Positions 6,829 through 14,828 of a stretch of 14,828 bases of DNA are shown here, one piece after another. The position numbers and the translations under genes are program-made. Numbering within the stretch: the stretch's first letter is position 1; each line of letters begins with the position of its first letter. The notes under the pieces were generated by a model, which was not told the origin of the DNA, searched no databases, and saw only the letters and a list, made by a program, of their open reading frames with translations. This DNA comes from an uncultured Duganella sp. (GTDB lineage: Bacteria > Pseudomonadota > Gammaproteobacteria > Burkholderiales > Burkholderiaceae): positions 1 through 14,828 of the forward strand of contig CAMLSG010000132.1 in NCBI GenBank assembly GCA_946482635.1, written 5' to 3'.

Positions 6829-9162
6829 TCAGAAACCAGTACCCATCTGGAACTGGAAGCGTTCCAGGCGGTCACCCAGTTTGTCGTTCAGAGGCAAAGC
6901 ATAACTCAACTTCAGCGGGCCTACCGGGGAAATCCAGCTCAAGCCCAGGCCGGCCGAGAAGCGCAGCTCGGACAGGCGCATCTTCTGGCGTTCCTGGTAT
7001 ACCTGGCCGCCATCGAGGAAGCCGAACCAGCGCAGCGAGCGGTCCTGGCCCTGGCCTGGGAACGGCATTTGCAACTCGGCGTTACCGATCAGGCGCGAAG
7101 CGCCGCCCAGCGAGTCGCCGTAACGCGGGTCGACCGCGCCCAGCGAGGAGCTCTGGTAGCCGCGCACCGAACCGATGCCGCCGGCGTAGAAGTTCTTGAA
7201 CACAGGGTAGCTCTTGCCGCCAAAGCCGCGGCCATAGTCAACCTCGCCCTTCAGCGCCAGGGTGATCTTGTTGGTCACCGGCTTGTACCACTGGGTTTCG
7301 TACACGGCGCGCCAGTACTTCGACTCGCCGATCGCATCCAGCTCCAGGTTGATGCGCTGCATGAAGCCAAGGGTTGGCGTCATGGCGGAGTCGCGGCTGT
7401 CGCGCGCCCAGGCGGCGGTCAGCGGCACCGAGTAGGCGTTGACCGAGCCGACACCGCTCGACGGGCCGCCCAGGTCGCGCACATACTGCTTGAAGTAGGT
7501 CGGCGACGATTCGTCGGTTTCGACGTTCGACTTTTCCAGGCCGATACCGAAGAACACGGTGTCCTGTTCGGAGAACGGCACGCCGAAGCTCACGCGGCCG
7601 CCGGTCTGCTTGATGGTGTACAGGCCGGTGTTGACTGCAGGCGGGCGGAAGGTACGCAGGTAAAGTTCATAGCTGCGCGAAATGCCGTCCGGCGTGAAGT
7701 ACGGGTTGGTGTGCGAGAAGGCGATGGTGCGGCTGTACTTCGAGGTGTTCAGCTCCAGGCCCACGGTATTGCCCGAGCCGGCGAAGTTGGCCTGCTGGAT
7801 CGCGGCGTTGAAGGTGAACTTCTCGGCCTGCGAGAACGCGCCGCCGATCTGGAAGTTGCCGGTCGGGCGCTCCACCACGGACAGGTTGATGTCCACCTGG
7901 TCCGAGGTGCCCTGCGCTTCCGGCGTATCGACGTTCACTTCCTTGAAGTAGCCGGTACGGTCGACGCGGTCGCGCGAAGCCTTGATCTTGGAAGCGTCGT
8001 ACCAGCTCGATTCGAACTGGCGGAACTCGCGGCGGATCACCTCGTCGCGGGTGGTGGTATTGCCCGAGATGTTAATGTGGCGCACATAGGCGCGCTTGCC
8101 CGGGTCGATGAAGAAGGTGAACGCGACTTCGCGCTTGGCCTGGTCGATTTCCGGGTTGGCGTTCACGTTGGCGAAGGCGAAACCAAAGGTGCCCAGGCGG
8201 TCGGTGATCAGCTTGTTGGTAGCGGTCAGCAGCTTGCCGGAGTACAGCTTGCCCTTCTGCAGCAGCACCAGCTGGCGCAGTTCATCTTCGCGGCCGAACA
8301 TTTCGCCTTCGAACTTGATGTCGGAGACGGTGTATTTCTCACCCTCGGTGATATTGATGGTGATGTAAATGTCCTTCTTGTCCGGGGTAATCGAGACCTG
8401 GGTGGAATCCACGTTCATCTCGATATAACCGTGGTCCAGGTACCAGGACTTCAGGGTCTCGATATCGCCATTCAGCTTGGTCTTGGAATACTGGTCGGAC
8501 TTGGTGTACCAGCTGAACCAGCCGCCGGTATTCAGGGCGATCTGCTCTTTCAGCTCCTTGTCGCTGAAAGCCTTGTTGCCGACGATATTAATCTGCTTGA
8601 TGCGCGCCACGTCGCCTTCATCGACTTCGAAGTCGATGCTGACGCGGTTACGCTCCATCGGGGTCACGGTGGTGGTGATTTTCACGCCGTACAGGCCGCG
8701 CGACAGGTACTGGCGCTTCAATTCCTGTTCGGCGCGGTCCACCGATGCCTTGTCGAAGGTCTTCGCTTCGCCGACGCCGATATCCTTCAGCGCCTTGACC
8801 AGCATGTCTTTTTCAAATTCGTGGGTGCCTTTGAAGTCGACCTTGGCGATCGCCGGGCGCTCTTCCACGATCACCACCAGCACATTGCCGTCGCGCTCCA
8901 GCTTCACATCCTTGAAGATGCCGGTCGCGTACAGGGCCTTGATGGTGGCCACGGATTTGTCGTCACTGAAGGTTTCGCCCACGCGCACTGGCAGGTAGCT
9001 GAACACGGTACCGGCTTCGGTACGCTGGATGCCTTCGACGCGGATGTCCTTGACGACGAACGACTCGGCAGCGATTGCGCTGCCGGAGCAGAAAGCCAGG
9101 ACGGCTGCGCCTACCAGGGTGCGGCGGAATTGGGGAGCGATACGATCAGTGTGTAATTTCAT
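6829..9162 (-). CDS. bamA: Outer membrane protein assembly factor BamA
   Basis: 777 aa from the ATG at 9160-9162. A TTG two codons earlier is the only longer option. It is the essential Omp85 insertase of the BAM complex in the outer membrane. A signal peptide (1-31; hydrophobic VGAAVLAF, cleavage in AIA/AES) precedes five POTRA domains (about 34-435; the first begins FVVKDIRVEGIQR, and a later one has IKQINIVGNKAFSD). A 16-stranded beta-barrel follows. The conserved lid-loop motif is VRGY at 666-669, whose Arg matches E. coli R661. The protein ends in an aromatic-rich final strand with C-terminal Phe (RFQFQMGTGF), the usual beta-signal. Length and domain order are normal (E. coli 810 aa). 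It lies 17 bp after rseP. The leader is U-rich (ATTTTTTTTCGATTTGCCG) and has no Shine-Dalgarno. Confidence 0.97.
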   Translation of the reverse strand: MKLHTDRIAPQFRRTLVGAAVLAFCSGSAIAAESFVVKDIRVEGIQRTEAGTVFSYLPVRVGETFSDDKSVATIKALYATGIFKDVKLERDGNVLVVIVEERPAIAKVDFKGTHEFEKDMLVKALKDIGVGEAKTFDKASVDRAEQELKRQYLSRGLYGVKITTTVTPMERNRVSIDFEVDEGDVARIKQINIVGNKAFSDKELKEQIALNTGGWFSWYTKSDQYSKTKLNGDIETLKSWYLDHGYIEMNVDSTQVSITPDKKDIYITINITEGEKYTVSDIKFEGEMFGREDELRQLVLLQKGKLYSGKLLTATNKLITDRLGTFGFAFANVNANPEIDQAKREVAFTFFIDPGKRAYVRHINISGNTTTRDEVIRREFRQFESSWYDASKIKASRDRVDRTGYFKEVNVDTPEAQGTSDQVDINLSVVERPTGNFQIGGAFSQAEKFTFNAAIQQANFAGSGNTVGLELNTSKYSRTIAFSHTNPYFTPDGISRSYELYLRTFRPPAVNTGLYTIKQTGGRVSFGVPFSEQDTVFFGIGLEKSNVETDESSPTYFKQYVRDLGGPSSGVGSVNAYSVPLTAAWARDSRDSAMTPTLGFMQRINLELDAIGESKYWRAVYETQWYKPVTNKITLALKGEVDYGRGFGGKSYPVFKNFYAGGIGSVRGYQSSSLGAVDPRYGDSLGGASRLIGNAELQMPFPGQGQDRSLRWFGFLDGGQVYQERQKMRLSELRFSAGLGLSWISPVGPLKLSYALPLNDKLGDRLERFQFQMGTGF

Positions 9163-9179
9163 CGGCAAATCGAAAAAAA

Positions 9180-10544
9180 TTAAAGCAGCCGGGCCAGGTC
9201 ATTAAATATCGCCAGCGCCATTAAAGACACCAGCAATCCCAGTCCAATACGCTGCGCCATTTCGCCAAAGCGCTCGGAAACAGGGCGCCCTGTCAAAACT
9301 TCCAGCGAATAATACAGCAAATGCCCCCCATCCAGAACAGGAATTGGCAGCAAATTCATAAGTCCAAGGCTCACGCTGATAAAGGCGACGAAGGCAATAA
9401 ATGGCTCGGCGCCCATTTTTGCCGTTTCACCGGCATATTCGGCAATGGTCAGCGGGCCGGTAATATTCTTCAGGGAGACTTCGCCGACAATCATGCGGCC
9501 CAGGATCCTGAAGGTCATGGTGCAGATTTCCTTTACCTGGCGCACGGCTTTGGCAGTCGCCTCCAGCGGGCCGTAATGCACCACCATCGTATCAACTGCG
9601 CCCACCAGTTCGGCGCGGATCTTACCGACTGTTACAAGGCCTTTGCTGTTTGCCTGCTTGTCTTCCACCGCGTCCGGGGTCAGTTCCAGCTGCTGCTGGC
9701 GGCCGTCGCGCAGCACGGTGACCACCAGCTTGCGGCCGGGGGAGCGCAGGACTTCGGCCACGAAACCGCGCGCATCGTCGATCGGCTGGCCATCGACCGC
9801 CACGATCACATCGCCTTTCAGCATGCCGGCGCGGCGGGCAGCGCCGCCCTCCTCCATGCGGCCGATCACCGGCGGTGGGCGCATCAGGTCCAGGCCGATG
9901 ATGGCCGGCACGTCGTCCTCCAGGTTCACCTGGGCAGTCGCTTCGGCCGGCAACGAGGCGCGTACTTCGCCGTAGCCAGGGCGCTCGACCACCAGTACCA
10001 GGCCTTCCCTGTGGATGGCCGACTGGATGATCGCCCAGCGCAGCTCGGACCAGCCCTGCACCGCGTCGCCATTGACGGACTTGACCAGGTCGCCCCGGTG
10101 CAGGCCGGCGGCGGCGGCGGCCGTTGCCTTGGCCGGTTCAGCGATGCGGGCTGTCGGCTCGCGCACGCCGCTCATGTACAGGCCGGCGTACAGGGCGATA
10201 GCAAGGAGGAAGTTGGCCAGCGGGCCTGCAGCCACGATGGCAATGCGTTTCCAGACGTTCTGGCGGGTGAATTCGCGGGCCAGGTCTTCGGCCGGCAGGC
10301 CGGATACGTCGCTCTCGCGGGCATCCAGCATCTTGACGTAGCCGCCCAGCGGGATGGCTGAAACGGCCCATTCGGTCTGGTCCTTGCCAAACTTGCGCAT
10401 CCAGACGATGCGGCCCATGCCGACCGAGAAGCGCAGCACCTTGACACCGCACCAGCGCGCCACCAGGTAATGCCCCAACTCGTGGATGATGATCAGGGAG
10501 CCGAGGCAGACAATCGTGGCGAGGATGGTGCGGAAGGTATCCAT
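9180..10544 (-). CDS. rseP: RIP metalloprotease RseP (site-2 protease)
   Basis: 454 aa (E. coli 450). A zinc intramembrane protease of the inner membrane. It makes the second cut in anti-sigma factor RseA to release sigma-E and also clears leftover signal peptides. The first membrane segment carries HELGH (zinc ligands H21 and H25, catalytic E22). A membrane-associated part with GMGRIVW and AIPLGGYVKMLD follows, then a second segment (NFLLAIALYAGLYMSG). Two periplasmic PDZ domains come next (about 128-205 and 215-300; the second with GDVIVAVDGQPI). C-terminal membrane segments contain NLLPIPVLDGGH with D405, the third zinc ligand. The start ATG is 15 bp after dxr, with AAAGAAG immediately upstream. 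The last 100 codons use visibly more A/T-ending codons than the rest of the gene. Its position just before bamA fits envelope-stress control. Confidence 0.97.
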   Translation of the reverse strand: MDTFRTILATIVCLGSLIIIHELGHYLVARWCGVKVLRFSVGMGRIVWMRKFGKDQTEWAVSAIPLGGYVKMLDARESDVSGLPAEDLAREFTRQNVWKRIAIVAAGPLANFLLAIALYAGLYMSGVREPTARIAEPAKATAAAAAGLHRGDLVKSVNGDAVQGWSELRWAIIQSAIHREGLVLVVERPGYGEVRASLPAEATAQVNLEDDVPAIIGLDLMRPPPVIGRMEEGGAARRAGMLKGDVIVAVDGQPIDDARGFVAEVLRSPGRKLVVTVLRDGRQQQLELTPDAVEDKQANSKGLVTVGKIRAELVGAVDTMVVHYGPLEATAKAVRQVKEICTMTFRILGRMIVGEVSLKNITGPLTIAEYAGETAKMGAEPFIAFVAFISVSLGLMNLLPIPVLDGGHLLYYSLEVLTGRPVSERFGEMAQRIGLGLLVSLMALAIFNDLARLL

Positions 10545-10559
10545 GGCTTCTTTAACTGC

Positions 10560-11732
10560 TTATCCGGCGATAATCCGTTCTGCTGCGGCCCGTGCCAGCG
10601 CGTCCTGCGCCATCACGGCCTCGATGCTGCTGGCTGCGCCGTGCGGCAGCTCCTCCATGACCTGGGCGATCACCCGGTCGATGCGGCGGAATCCGATGCG
10701 CTGGTCGAGGAAGGCTTGCACCGCCACCTCATTGGCCGCATTCAGCAGGGCCGGCGCAGTGCCGCCTGCACGCAGCGCGTCAAATGCAAGTGCCAGGCAA
10801 GGGAAACGGTTGAAGTCCGGCTTTTCGAATTGCAGCGTGCCGACCTGGGTCAGGTCAAGCTGCGCCACGCCGGAAGCCACGCGTTCCGGGTAAGCCAGCG
10901 CATGGGCGATCGGGGTGCGCATGTCCGGGTTGCCCAGCTCCGCCAGCACGGAGCCGTCGTTGTAGGACACCATCGAGTGGATCACCGATTGCGGATGGAT
11001 CACTACCTCGATCTGTTCGGCCGGGGCACCGAACAGCCAGTGGGCCTCGATCACTTCCAGGCCCTTGTTCATCATGGTCGCGGAATCGACCGAAATCTTG
11101 CGGCCCATGACCCATTTCGGGTGCTTGCACGCTTCGTCCGGAGTGACGTTTTCCAGCGTAGCGACATCGCGCTTCAGGAACGGGCCGCCGGAGGCAGTCA
11201 GCAGGATCTTGGTGACGCCGGCGGCAGAAGGCACGCGGCCATAGCCTTGCGGCAGGCACTGGAAGATTGCATTGTGCTCGGAGTCGATCGGCAGCAGCAC
11301 GGCGCCGCTTTCGGCCACGGCGTCCATGAACAGCTGTCCGGACATGACCAGCGCTTCCTTATTGGCCAGCATGACTTTCTTGCCGGCGCGGGCGGCAGCC
11401 AAGGTGGGCGCCAGGCCGGCGGCGCCGACGATGGCGGCCATCACGGCGTCCGTTTCGGCGGCGGCGGACACGGCGCACAGGGCGGCTTCGCCCCACTCCA
11501 CTTCGGTGCGGCAGCCGGCAGCGCGCAGCACGGCGCCCAACTGATCGGCAGCGGCGGCGCTGCCCACCACGGCACGGGCCGGGTGGAACTGGATGCACTG
11601 GGCTGCCAGTTCTTCGACGCGGCTATGGGCCGTCAGCGCGTAGACGGAATAGCGCTCCGGGTGGCGCGCGATAACGTCCAGCGTGGAGACGCCAATCGAA
11701 CCGGTAGCGCCGAGAATGGTAATGCGTTGCAT
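10560..11732 (-). CDS. dxr: 1-deoxy-D-xylulose 5-phosphate reductoisomerase
   Basis: 390 aa (E. coli 398). It converts 1-deoxy-D-xylulose 5-phosphate to 2-C-methyl-D-erythritol 4-phosphate with NADPH, the committed step of the non-mevalonate isoprenoid pathway and the target of fosmidomycin. The NADPH-binding GATGSIG is at 8-14. [11 protein letters not shown] (about 122-132) and the metal ligands D150 and E152 in [13 protein letters not shown] follow. Next are the substrate loop TASGGPF (S181), KHPKWVMG around H204, and [14 protein letters not shown] with third metal ligand E226. The C-terminal helical domain (about 305-390) is present. The ribosome binding site TAAGGA overlaps the cdsA stop codon (11738-11743), 5 nt before the ATG, so the gene is probably coupled to cdsA. 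The pathway leads through IPP to the substrate of UppS, encoded two genes upstream. Confidence 0.98.
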   Translation of the reverse strand: MQRITILGATGSIGVSTLDVIARHPERYSVYALTAHSRVEELAAQCIQFHPARAVVGSAAAADQLGAVLRAAGCRTEVEWGEAALCAVSAAAETDAVMAAIVGAAGLAPTLAAARAGKKVMLANKEALVMSGQLFMDAVAESGAVLLPIDSEHNAIFQCLPQGYGRVPSAAGVTKILLTASGGPFLKRDVATLENVTPDEACKHPKWVMGRKISVDSATMMNKGLEVIEAHWLFGAPAEQIEVVIHPQSVIHSMVSYNDGSVLAELGNPDMRTPIAHALAYPERVASGVAQLDLTQVGTLQFEKPDFNRFPCLALAFDALRAGGTAPALLNAANEVAVQAFLDQRIGFRRIDRVIAQVMEELPHGAASSIEAVMAQDALARAAAERIIAG

Positions 11733-11740
11733 GGAATTCC

Positions 11741-12577
11741 TTAGAACAGCCTTGGGGTGATCAACGCAGCGATGGGCAGCACCGGCACCAGCGCGTCGAT
11801 ACGGTCAAGCACGCCGCCATGGCCAGGCAGCAGGTTGCTGCTGTCCTTCATGCCGGAGCGGCGCTTGAGCATGGATTCAAACAGGTCGCCGACGATGGAA
11901 GCGGCGACAATCAGCACCAGCACCGCCAGCATGATGCCCCAGCCCAAGCGGCCGGCCAGGCGCACCGCGAAGGTATCCTGCAGCAGCGGTACGGATGGCG
12001 CCAGCAGCACGGTGGCTCCAGCCAGCAGCAGCACGGCTACCAGGCCGCCCACGGCGCCTTCCCACGACTTGCCCGGCGAGATGGTCGGCGCCAGCTTGCG
12101 CTTGCCGAAGGCCTTGCCCGAGAAATAGGCGAAGATGTCGGCCGCCCACACGATGGCCATGACCGACAGCAGGTAGACGGGGCCGCGCGCGAACAGCAGC
12201 AGGATGGCGACGAAGCAGGCCACCAGGGTTACCGCATACACCATGCTCAGCATGGTATTGCCCATGCCCTCAGCAGGCGGCAAGCCCAGTTTCAGCGACG
12301 GCGCAAAGCGGATCAGCCAGATGGCGGCGCCAATGGCCAGCCAGAATTTGGACTGGTCCAGCCCGGAATTGAAGAAGAAAGTGTAGACGAAGGCCGCCGT
12401 CCAGGCTGCGGCCACGACGATCGCGGCACGGTTCTTGAACAGGCGGAAGGCTTCCCACACGGCGGCGCCAAAGAACACAGCCACCACCACGTTCACCGCT
12501 GGCTGGTAGCCGGAGAACAGGACGGGCAACAATACCGCCAGCAGCAGGACGGCGGTAATCACGCGGGTTTTCAGCAT
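11741..12577 (-). CDS. cdsA: Phosphatidate cytidylyltransferase (CDP-diacylglycerol synthase)
   Basis: 278 aa (E. coli 285). An integral inner-membrane enzyme that makes CDP-diacylglycerol from CTP and phosphatidic acid, the precursor of all bacterial phospholipids. Several hydrophobic segments cover most of the protein, for example [45 protein letters not shown] and [19 protein letters not shown]. Conserved cytoplasmic motifs are [21 protein letters not shown] and the full CDS signature at 235-261 ([21 protein letters not shown], then LDRID). The ATG at 12575-12577 is 5 bp after the uppS stop. Only a weak GAG lies upstream, which suggests coupling to uppS. Confidence 0.97.
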   Translation of the reverse strand: MLKTRVITAVLLLAVLLPVLFSGYQPAVNVVVAVFFGAAVWEAFRLFKNRAAIVVAAAWTAAFVYTFFFNSGLDQSKFWLAIGAAIWLIRFAPSLKLGLPPAEGMGNTMLSMVYAVTLVACFVAILLLFARGPVYLLSVMAIVWAADIFAYFSGKAFGKRKLAPTISPGKSWEGAVGGLVAVLLLAGATVLLAPSVPLLQDTFAVRLAGRLGWGIMLAVLVLIVAASIVGDLFESMLKRRSGMKDSSNLLPGHGGVLDRIDALVPVLPIAALITPRLF

Positions 12578-12582
12578 TGTTT

Positions 12583-13332
12583 TTAGCTCTTTTTGGCCAC
12601 CTGGTCGCCAGTGCGGCCAAAGCGGCGTTCACGGCCCTGGTAGGAGGCGATTGCCTCGTCCAGGCGTTCGGCATTGAAGTCGGGCCAGTAGGTATCGGTG
12701 AAGTGCAGTTCCGTATACGCCAGTTGCCACAGCAGGAAATTGGAGATGCGCTCCTCACCGCCGGTGCGGATGAACAGGTCCGGCTCCGGGGCGTACGCCA
12801 TCGACAGGTACGGCGCCAGCTGCTCTTCCGAGAAATCGGTCGTGCCTGGATGCTCGGCCACCATCTTGCCGATTGCCTGCATGATATCCCAGCGTCCGCC
12901 ATAGTTGGCGCACACGGTCACCGTCATGCGGGTGTTGTTGGCGGTCTTGCGCTCGGCATTGGCGATCATGTCCTGCAGCTTCTGGTCGAAGCGCGACAGG
13001 TCGCCCACCACCTTCAGGCGGATATTGTTCGCATGCATCTTCGACACTTCGCGCTCCAGCGCGGTCACGAAGAGTTTCATCAGCAGGGAAACTTCCTCTT
13101 CCGGCCGGCGCCAGTTCTCGGAGCTGAACGCAAACACGGTCAGGTACTCGATGCCGCGCTCGGCGCAGGCTTCCACCACGGTGCGCACCGCTTCCACGCC
13201 TTTGACGTGGCCCGCCACGCGCGGCAGGAAGCGCTTGGTTGCCCAGCGCCCGTTGCCGTCCATGATGATCGCCAGGTGGCGCGGCACCTTTGGCGCATCA
13301 GGAACGTCGGTTGTCGAACTCGAATATTTCAT
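12583..13332 (-). CDS. uppS: Di-trans,poly-cis-undecaprenyl-diphosphate synthase
   Basis: 249 aa (E. coli 253). A cis-prenyltransferase that condenses farnesyl diphosphate with eight isopentenyl units to undecaprenyl diphosphate, the lipid carrier for peptidoglycan and O-antigen. The signatures are [13 protein letters not shown] with D25 (pyrophosphate/Mg binding), H42 in [23 protein letters not shown] (N73), and near the C-terminus [19 protein letters not shown] with R189, R195 and S197, followed by [13 protein letters not shown] (E208). The ATG at 13330-13332 follows directly on an intrinsic terminator hairpin. The 19-nt leader has no Shine-Dalgarno, which is unusual for this window. Expression must come from read-through or from a promoter inside frr. 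The neighbour cdsA starts 5 bp downstream. Confidence 0.98.
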   Translation of the reverse strand: MKYSSSTTDVPDAPKVPRHLAIIMDGNGRWATKRFLPRVAGHVKGVEAVRTVVEACAERGIEYLTVFAFSSENWRRPEEEVSLLMKLFVTALEREVSKMHANNIRLKVVGDLSRFDQKLQDMIANAERKTANNTRMTVTVCANYGGRWDIMQAIGKMVAEHPGTTDFSEEQLAPYLSMAYAPEPDLFIRTGGEERISNFLLWQLAYTELHFTDTYWPDFNAERLDEAIASYQGRERRFGRTGDQVAKKS

Positions 13333-13345
13333 AGGTGCGTAAACT

Positions 13346-13387
13346 AAAAATCCGGGGAGGCGGAGGCAATGCCTCCACCCTCCCCGG
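13346..13387 (-). terminator. Intrinsic terminator after frr, abutting uppS
   Basis: On the minus strand, 10 nt past the frr stop, the arms CCGGGGAGG / CCTCCCCGG (13379-13387 and 13352-13360) and GGAGGC / GCCTCC (13371-13376 and 13362-13367) form a stem of about 15 bp, interrupted by a small G/T bulge, around a 3-nt ATT loop. The stem is followed at once by ATTTTTA (T-run at 13346-13350). On the plus strand no comparable T-run follows, so it acts on minus-strand transcripts. The stem ends only 19 nt before the uppS start codon. Confidence 0.85.
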
Positions 13388-13397
13388 TTTCGGGACC

Positions 13398-13958
13398 TTA
13401 GACGGTCAGGACTTCTTTCTCTTTTTCGGCGACGGTCTTGTCGATGTCGGCGATGAACTTGTCGGTCAGCTTCTGCACTTCGTCAGCTGCGCGGCGCTCT
13501 TCGTCTTCCGAAATGGCCTTGTCCTTCACCAGTTTCTTCAGGCCTTCGTTGGCGTCGCGGCGGATGTTGCGCACAGCAACCTTGGCGTCTTCGCCTTCGC
13601 CCTTGCACAGCTTGACCATTTCCTTGCGGCGCTCTTCGTTCAGCGGCGGGGTCGGCACGCGGATCATGTCGCCCTGCGAGGCAGGATTCAGGCCCAGGTC
13701 GGAGTCGCGAATCGCCTTTTCGATGACGGCGCCCATTTTCTTTTCGAACGGGGCTACGCCAATGGTGCGCGCATCGACCAGGGTCAGGTTGGCAACCTGG
13801 TTCAGCGGGGTCGGGTTGCCGTAGTAGTCCACCATCACATGGTCCAGGATGCCTACGTGGGCGCGGCCGGTACGCACTTTAGCCAGGTCGGCTTTCAGGG
13901 TTTCCAGCGATTTGACCATGCGGTCCTGAGTATTCTTTTTAATGTCAGCGATAGACAT
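13398..13958 (-). CDS. frr: Ribosome recycling factor
   Basis: 186 aa (E. coli 185). With EF-G it splits the post-termination ribosome. Domain I is the long three-helix bundle: residues 1-30 (with [13 protein letters not shown]) and about 105-186. Domain II is the small beta-domain (about 31-104, with [19 protein letters not shown] and [14 protein letters not shown]). The conserved arginine stretch VRNIRRDAN (about 129-136) binds 23S rRNA. AGGAG at 13966-13970, 7 nt before the ATG, is one of the best ribosome binding sites in the window, consistent with high expression. The gene follows pyrH by 33 bp in the classic pyrH-frr order and is followed by an intrinsic terminator. Confidence 0.98.
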   Translation of the reverse strand: MSIADIKKNTQDRMVKSLETLKADLAKVRTGRAHVGILDHVMVDYYGNPTPLNQVANLTLVDARTIGVAPFEKKMGAVIEKAIRDSDLGLNPASQGDMIRVPTPPLNEERRKEMVKLCKGEGEDAKVAVRNIRRDANEGLKKLVKDKAISEDEERRAADEVQKLTDKFIADIDKTVAEKEKEVLTV

Positions 13959-13991
13959 TGCTGCTCTCCTGTTGCAATTACTTGAAATATT

Positions 13992-14708
13992 TTAAACGTG
14001 AACCAGTGTACCCTCTTCCTCGCCCATAATCACGTTCATCAACGCGCCCGGCTTGGTAATCGAGAATACTTTGATCGGCAGTTTCTGGTCGCGGCACAGC
14101 GCGAAGGCGGTGGCGTCCATGACTTGCAGGTGCTTGGCGATCGCTTCGTCGAAGCTGATCTTGTGGTACATGGTGGCGTTCGGGTCTTTTTTCGGGTCGG
14201 CGGTGTAGATGCCATCGACCTTGGTGGCCTTCAGCACGATTTCCGCACTCACTTCCGAACCGCGCAGGGCCGCTGCGGTGTCGGTGGTGAAGAACGGGTT
14301 GCCGGTGCCGGCGGCGAAGATCACGACCTTGCCTTCTTCCAGGTACTGCAGCGCTTTCGGGCGCACGTAAGGCTCGACCACCTGCTCGATGCCGATGGCC
14401 GACATCACGCGCGCGGTCACGCCGACGTGCTTCATTGCGTCGGCCAGGGCCAGCGCGTTCATCACGGTAGCCAGCATGCCCATGTAGTCGGCGGTGGCAC
14501 GGTCCATGCCCTGGGCGCCAGGCGCCACGCCACGGAAGATGTTGCCGCCGCCAATGACGACCGCCAGTTCAACGCCCAGCTTTGCTACTTCGGCGACGTC
14601 CGCCACCATGCGTTCGATGGTGCCGCGGTTGATGCCGTACGGATCATCGCCCATCAGGGCTTCGCCGGACAATTTCAGGAGGACGCGCTTGAAGGCTGGT
14701 TTTGACAT
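13992..14708 (-). CDS. pyrH: UMP kinase
   Basis: 238 aa (E. coli 241). A hexameric amino-acid-kinase-fold enzyme that phosphorylates UMP to UDP with ATP, allosterically controlled by GTP and UTP. The phosphate-binding KLSGEAL contains K12. [10 protein letters not shown] (about 51-60, with R59), D74 in [15 protein letters not shown], the UMP-binding [15 protein letters not shown] (132-146) and [14 protein letters not shown] (163-176, ATP site) are all present. The C-terminal region [22 protein letters not shown] is also conserved. AAGGAG at 14718-14723, 9 nt before the ATG at 14706-14708, supports the start. In most proteobacteria rpsB-tsf lies immediately upstream, so tsf is expected just beyond the right edge. 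Confidence 0.98.
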   Translation of the reverse strand: MSKPAFKRVLLKLSGEALMGDDPYGINRGTIERMVADVAEVAKLGVELAVVIGGGNIFRGVAPGAQGMDRATADYMGMLATVMNALALADAMKHVGVTARVMSAIGIEQVVEPYVRPKALQYLEEGKVVIFAAGTGNPFFTTDTAAALRGSEVSAEIVLKATKVDGIYTADPKKDPNATMYHKISFDEAIAKHLQVMDATAFALCRDQKLPIKVFSITKPGALMNVIMGEEEGTLVHV

Positions 14709-14800
14709 GAGCTGGGGCTCCTTTTAAATGTTTTGTTCGGTGTGGCTTCGGCGGCAATGATAACGGAAATGCCATTGTCCACCGTTTAATTCATGATTGA

Positions 14801-14818
14801 AAGCCTTAAAAAAGGCTT
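14801..14818. terminator. Short inverted repeat upstream of pyrH, possible terminator of the preceding gene
   Basis: The arms AAGCCTT (14801-14807) and AAGGCTT (14812-14818) are perfect reverse complements around a 4-nt loop (AAAA on plus, TTTT on minus). On the minus strand only a short T-run (part of the distal arm plus one T, then CAATC) follows. A weak terminator or attenuator for a gene ending beyond the right edge, expected to be tsf, is plausible. It sits about 90 bp before the pyrH start. Confidence 0.45.
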
Positions 14819-14828
14819 AACAACCTTA

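Noticed and set aside
6772..9156. 794-codon open frame on the plus strand opposite bamA
   Set aside because: It mirrors bamA over its whole length. The translation is a low-information His/Val/Ala/Asp/Arg mix with no domain, typical of the antisense of a GC-rich gene. bamA itself is unambiguous.
9070..9162. Cys25 near the BamA signal peptide as a lipoprotein site
   Set aside because: The residues before it are LAF, which do not satisfy a lipobox (small residue needed at -1). BamA is a signal-peptidase I substrate, with AIA/AES as the likely site.
10470..11744. 424-codon plus-strand open frame opposite dxr
   Set aside because: Antisense of dxr, which has complete motifs. The translation is His/Gly/Ala-rich and without domain features.
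14745..14790. TGGACA...TATCAT promoter for pyrH on the minus strand
   Set aside because: The spacer is only 13 nt, and no better pair with 16-18 nt spacing was found.
1..14828. CRISPR arrays, tRNA/rRNA genes, insertion sequences, toxin-antitoxin or defence modules
   Set aside because: No regularly spaced repeats, no tRNA or rRNA sequence I could recognise, no transposase or integrase frame, and no small-gene pair outside the housekeeping genes.

Overview
The window is a chromosomal core region of a Gram-negative betaproteobacterium. The GC-rich sequence, the gene order and the protein features fit Oxalobacteraceae (Massilia/Duganella/Janthinobacterium-like). That placement is inference from gene order and family resemblance, not from a database search.

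Layout: bases 3-107 (+ strand) hold the last 34 codons of a gene resembling the PEP synthase regulatory protein PpsR. Everything else is coded on the minus strand, so transcription runs from the right edge to the left. In that order: pyrH and frr (pyrimidine nucleotide supply and ribosome recycling); a strong minus-oriented intrinsic terminator; uppS, cdsA, dxr, rseP, bamA and skp/ompH; the lipid A genes lpxD, fabZ, lpxA and lpxB; rnhB; a SpoU-family RNA methyltransferase; and a receiver-EAL response regulator. The last of these converges on the PpsR-like gene with only 2 bp between the two stop codons. All gaps are under 70 bp and several genes overlap, so uppS through the RNA methyltransferase looks like one long operon or a set of nested operons.

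The genes form the classical envelope-building cluster. Dxr and UppS lead to the undecaprenyl carrier, and CdsA makes CDP-diacylglycerol. RseP is the sigma-E pathway intramembrane protease. BamA and Skp assemble outer-membrane proteins. LpxD, LpxA and LpxB carry out early lipid A steps, and FabZ supplies fatty acid precursors.

I found no mobile element with a transposase, no CRISPR array, no RNA gene and no clearly novel system. The points worth a second look are: a receiver-EAL protein with changes in both active sites; a lipid A acyl-chain ruler residue that predicts C10 chains; an intrinsic terminator ending 19 nt before the uppS start; a 10-bp inverted repeat of possible dispersed-repeat type between lpxB and rnhB; and several start-codon corrections. 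Long open frames on the plus strand opposite bamA, lpxB and others are antisense shadows.
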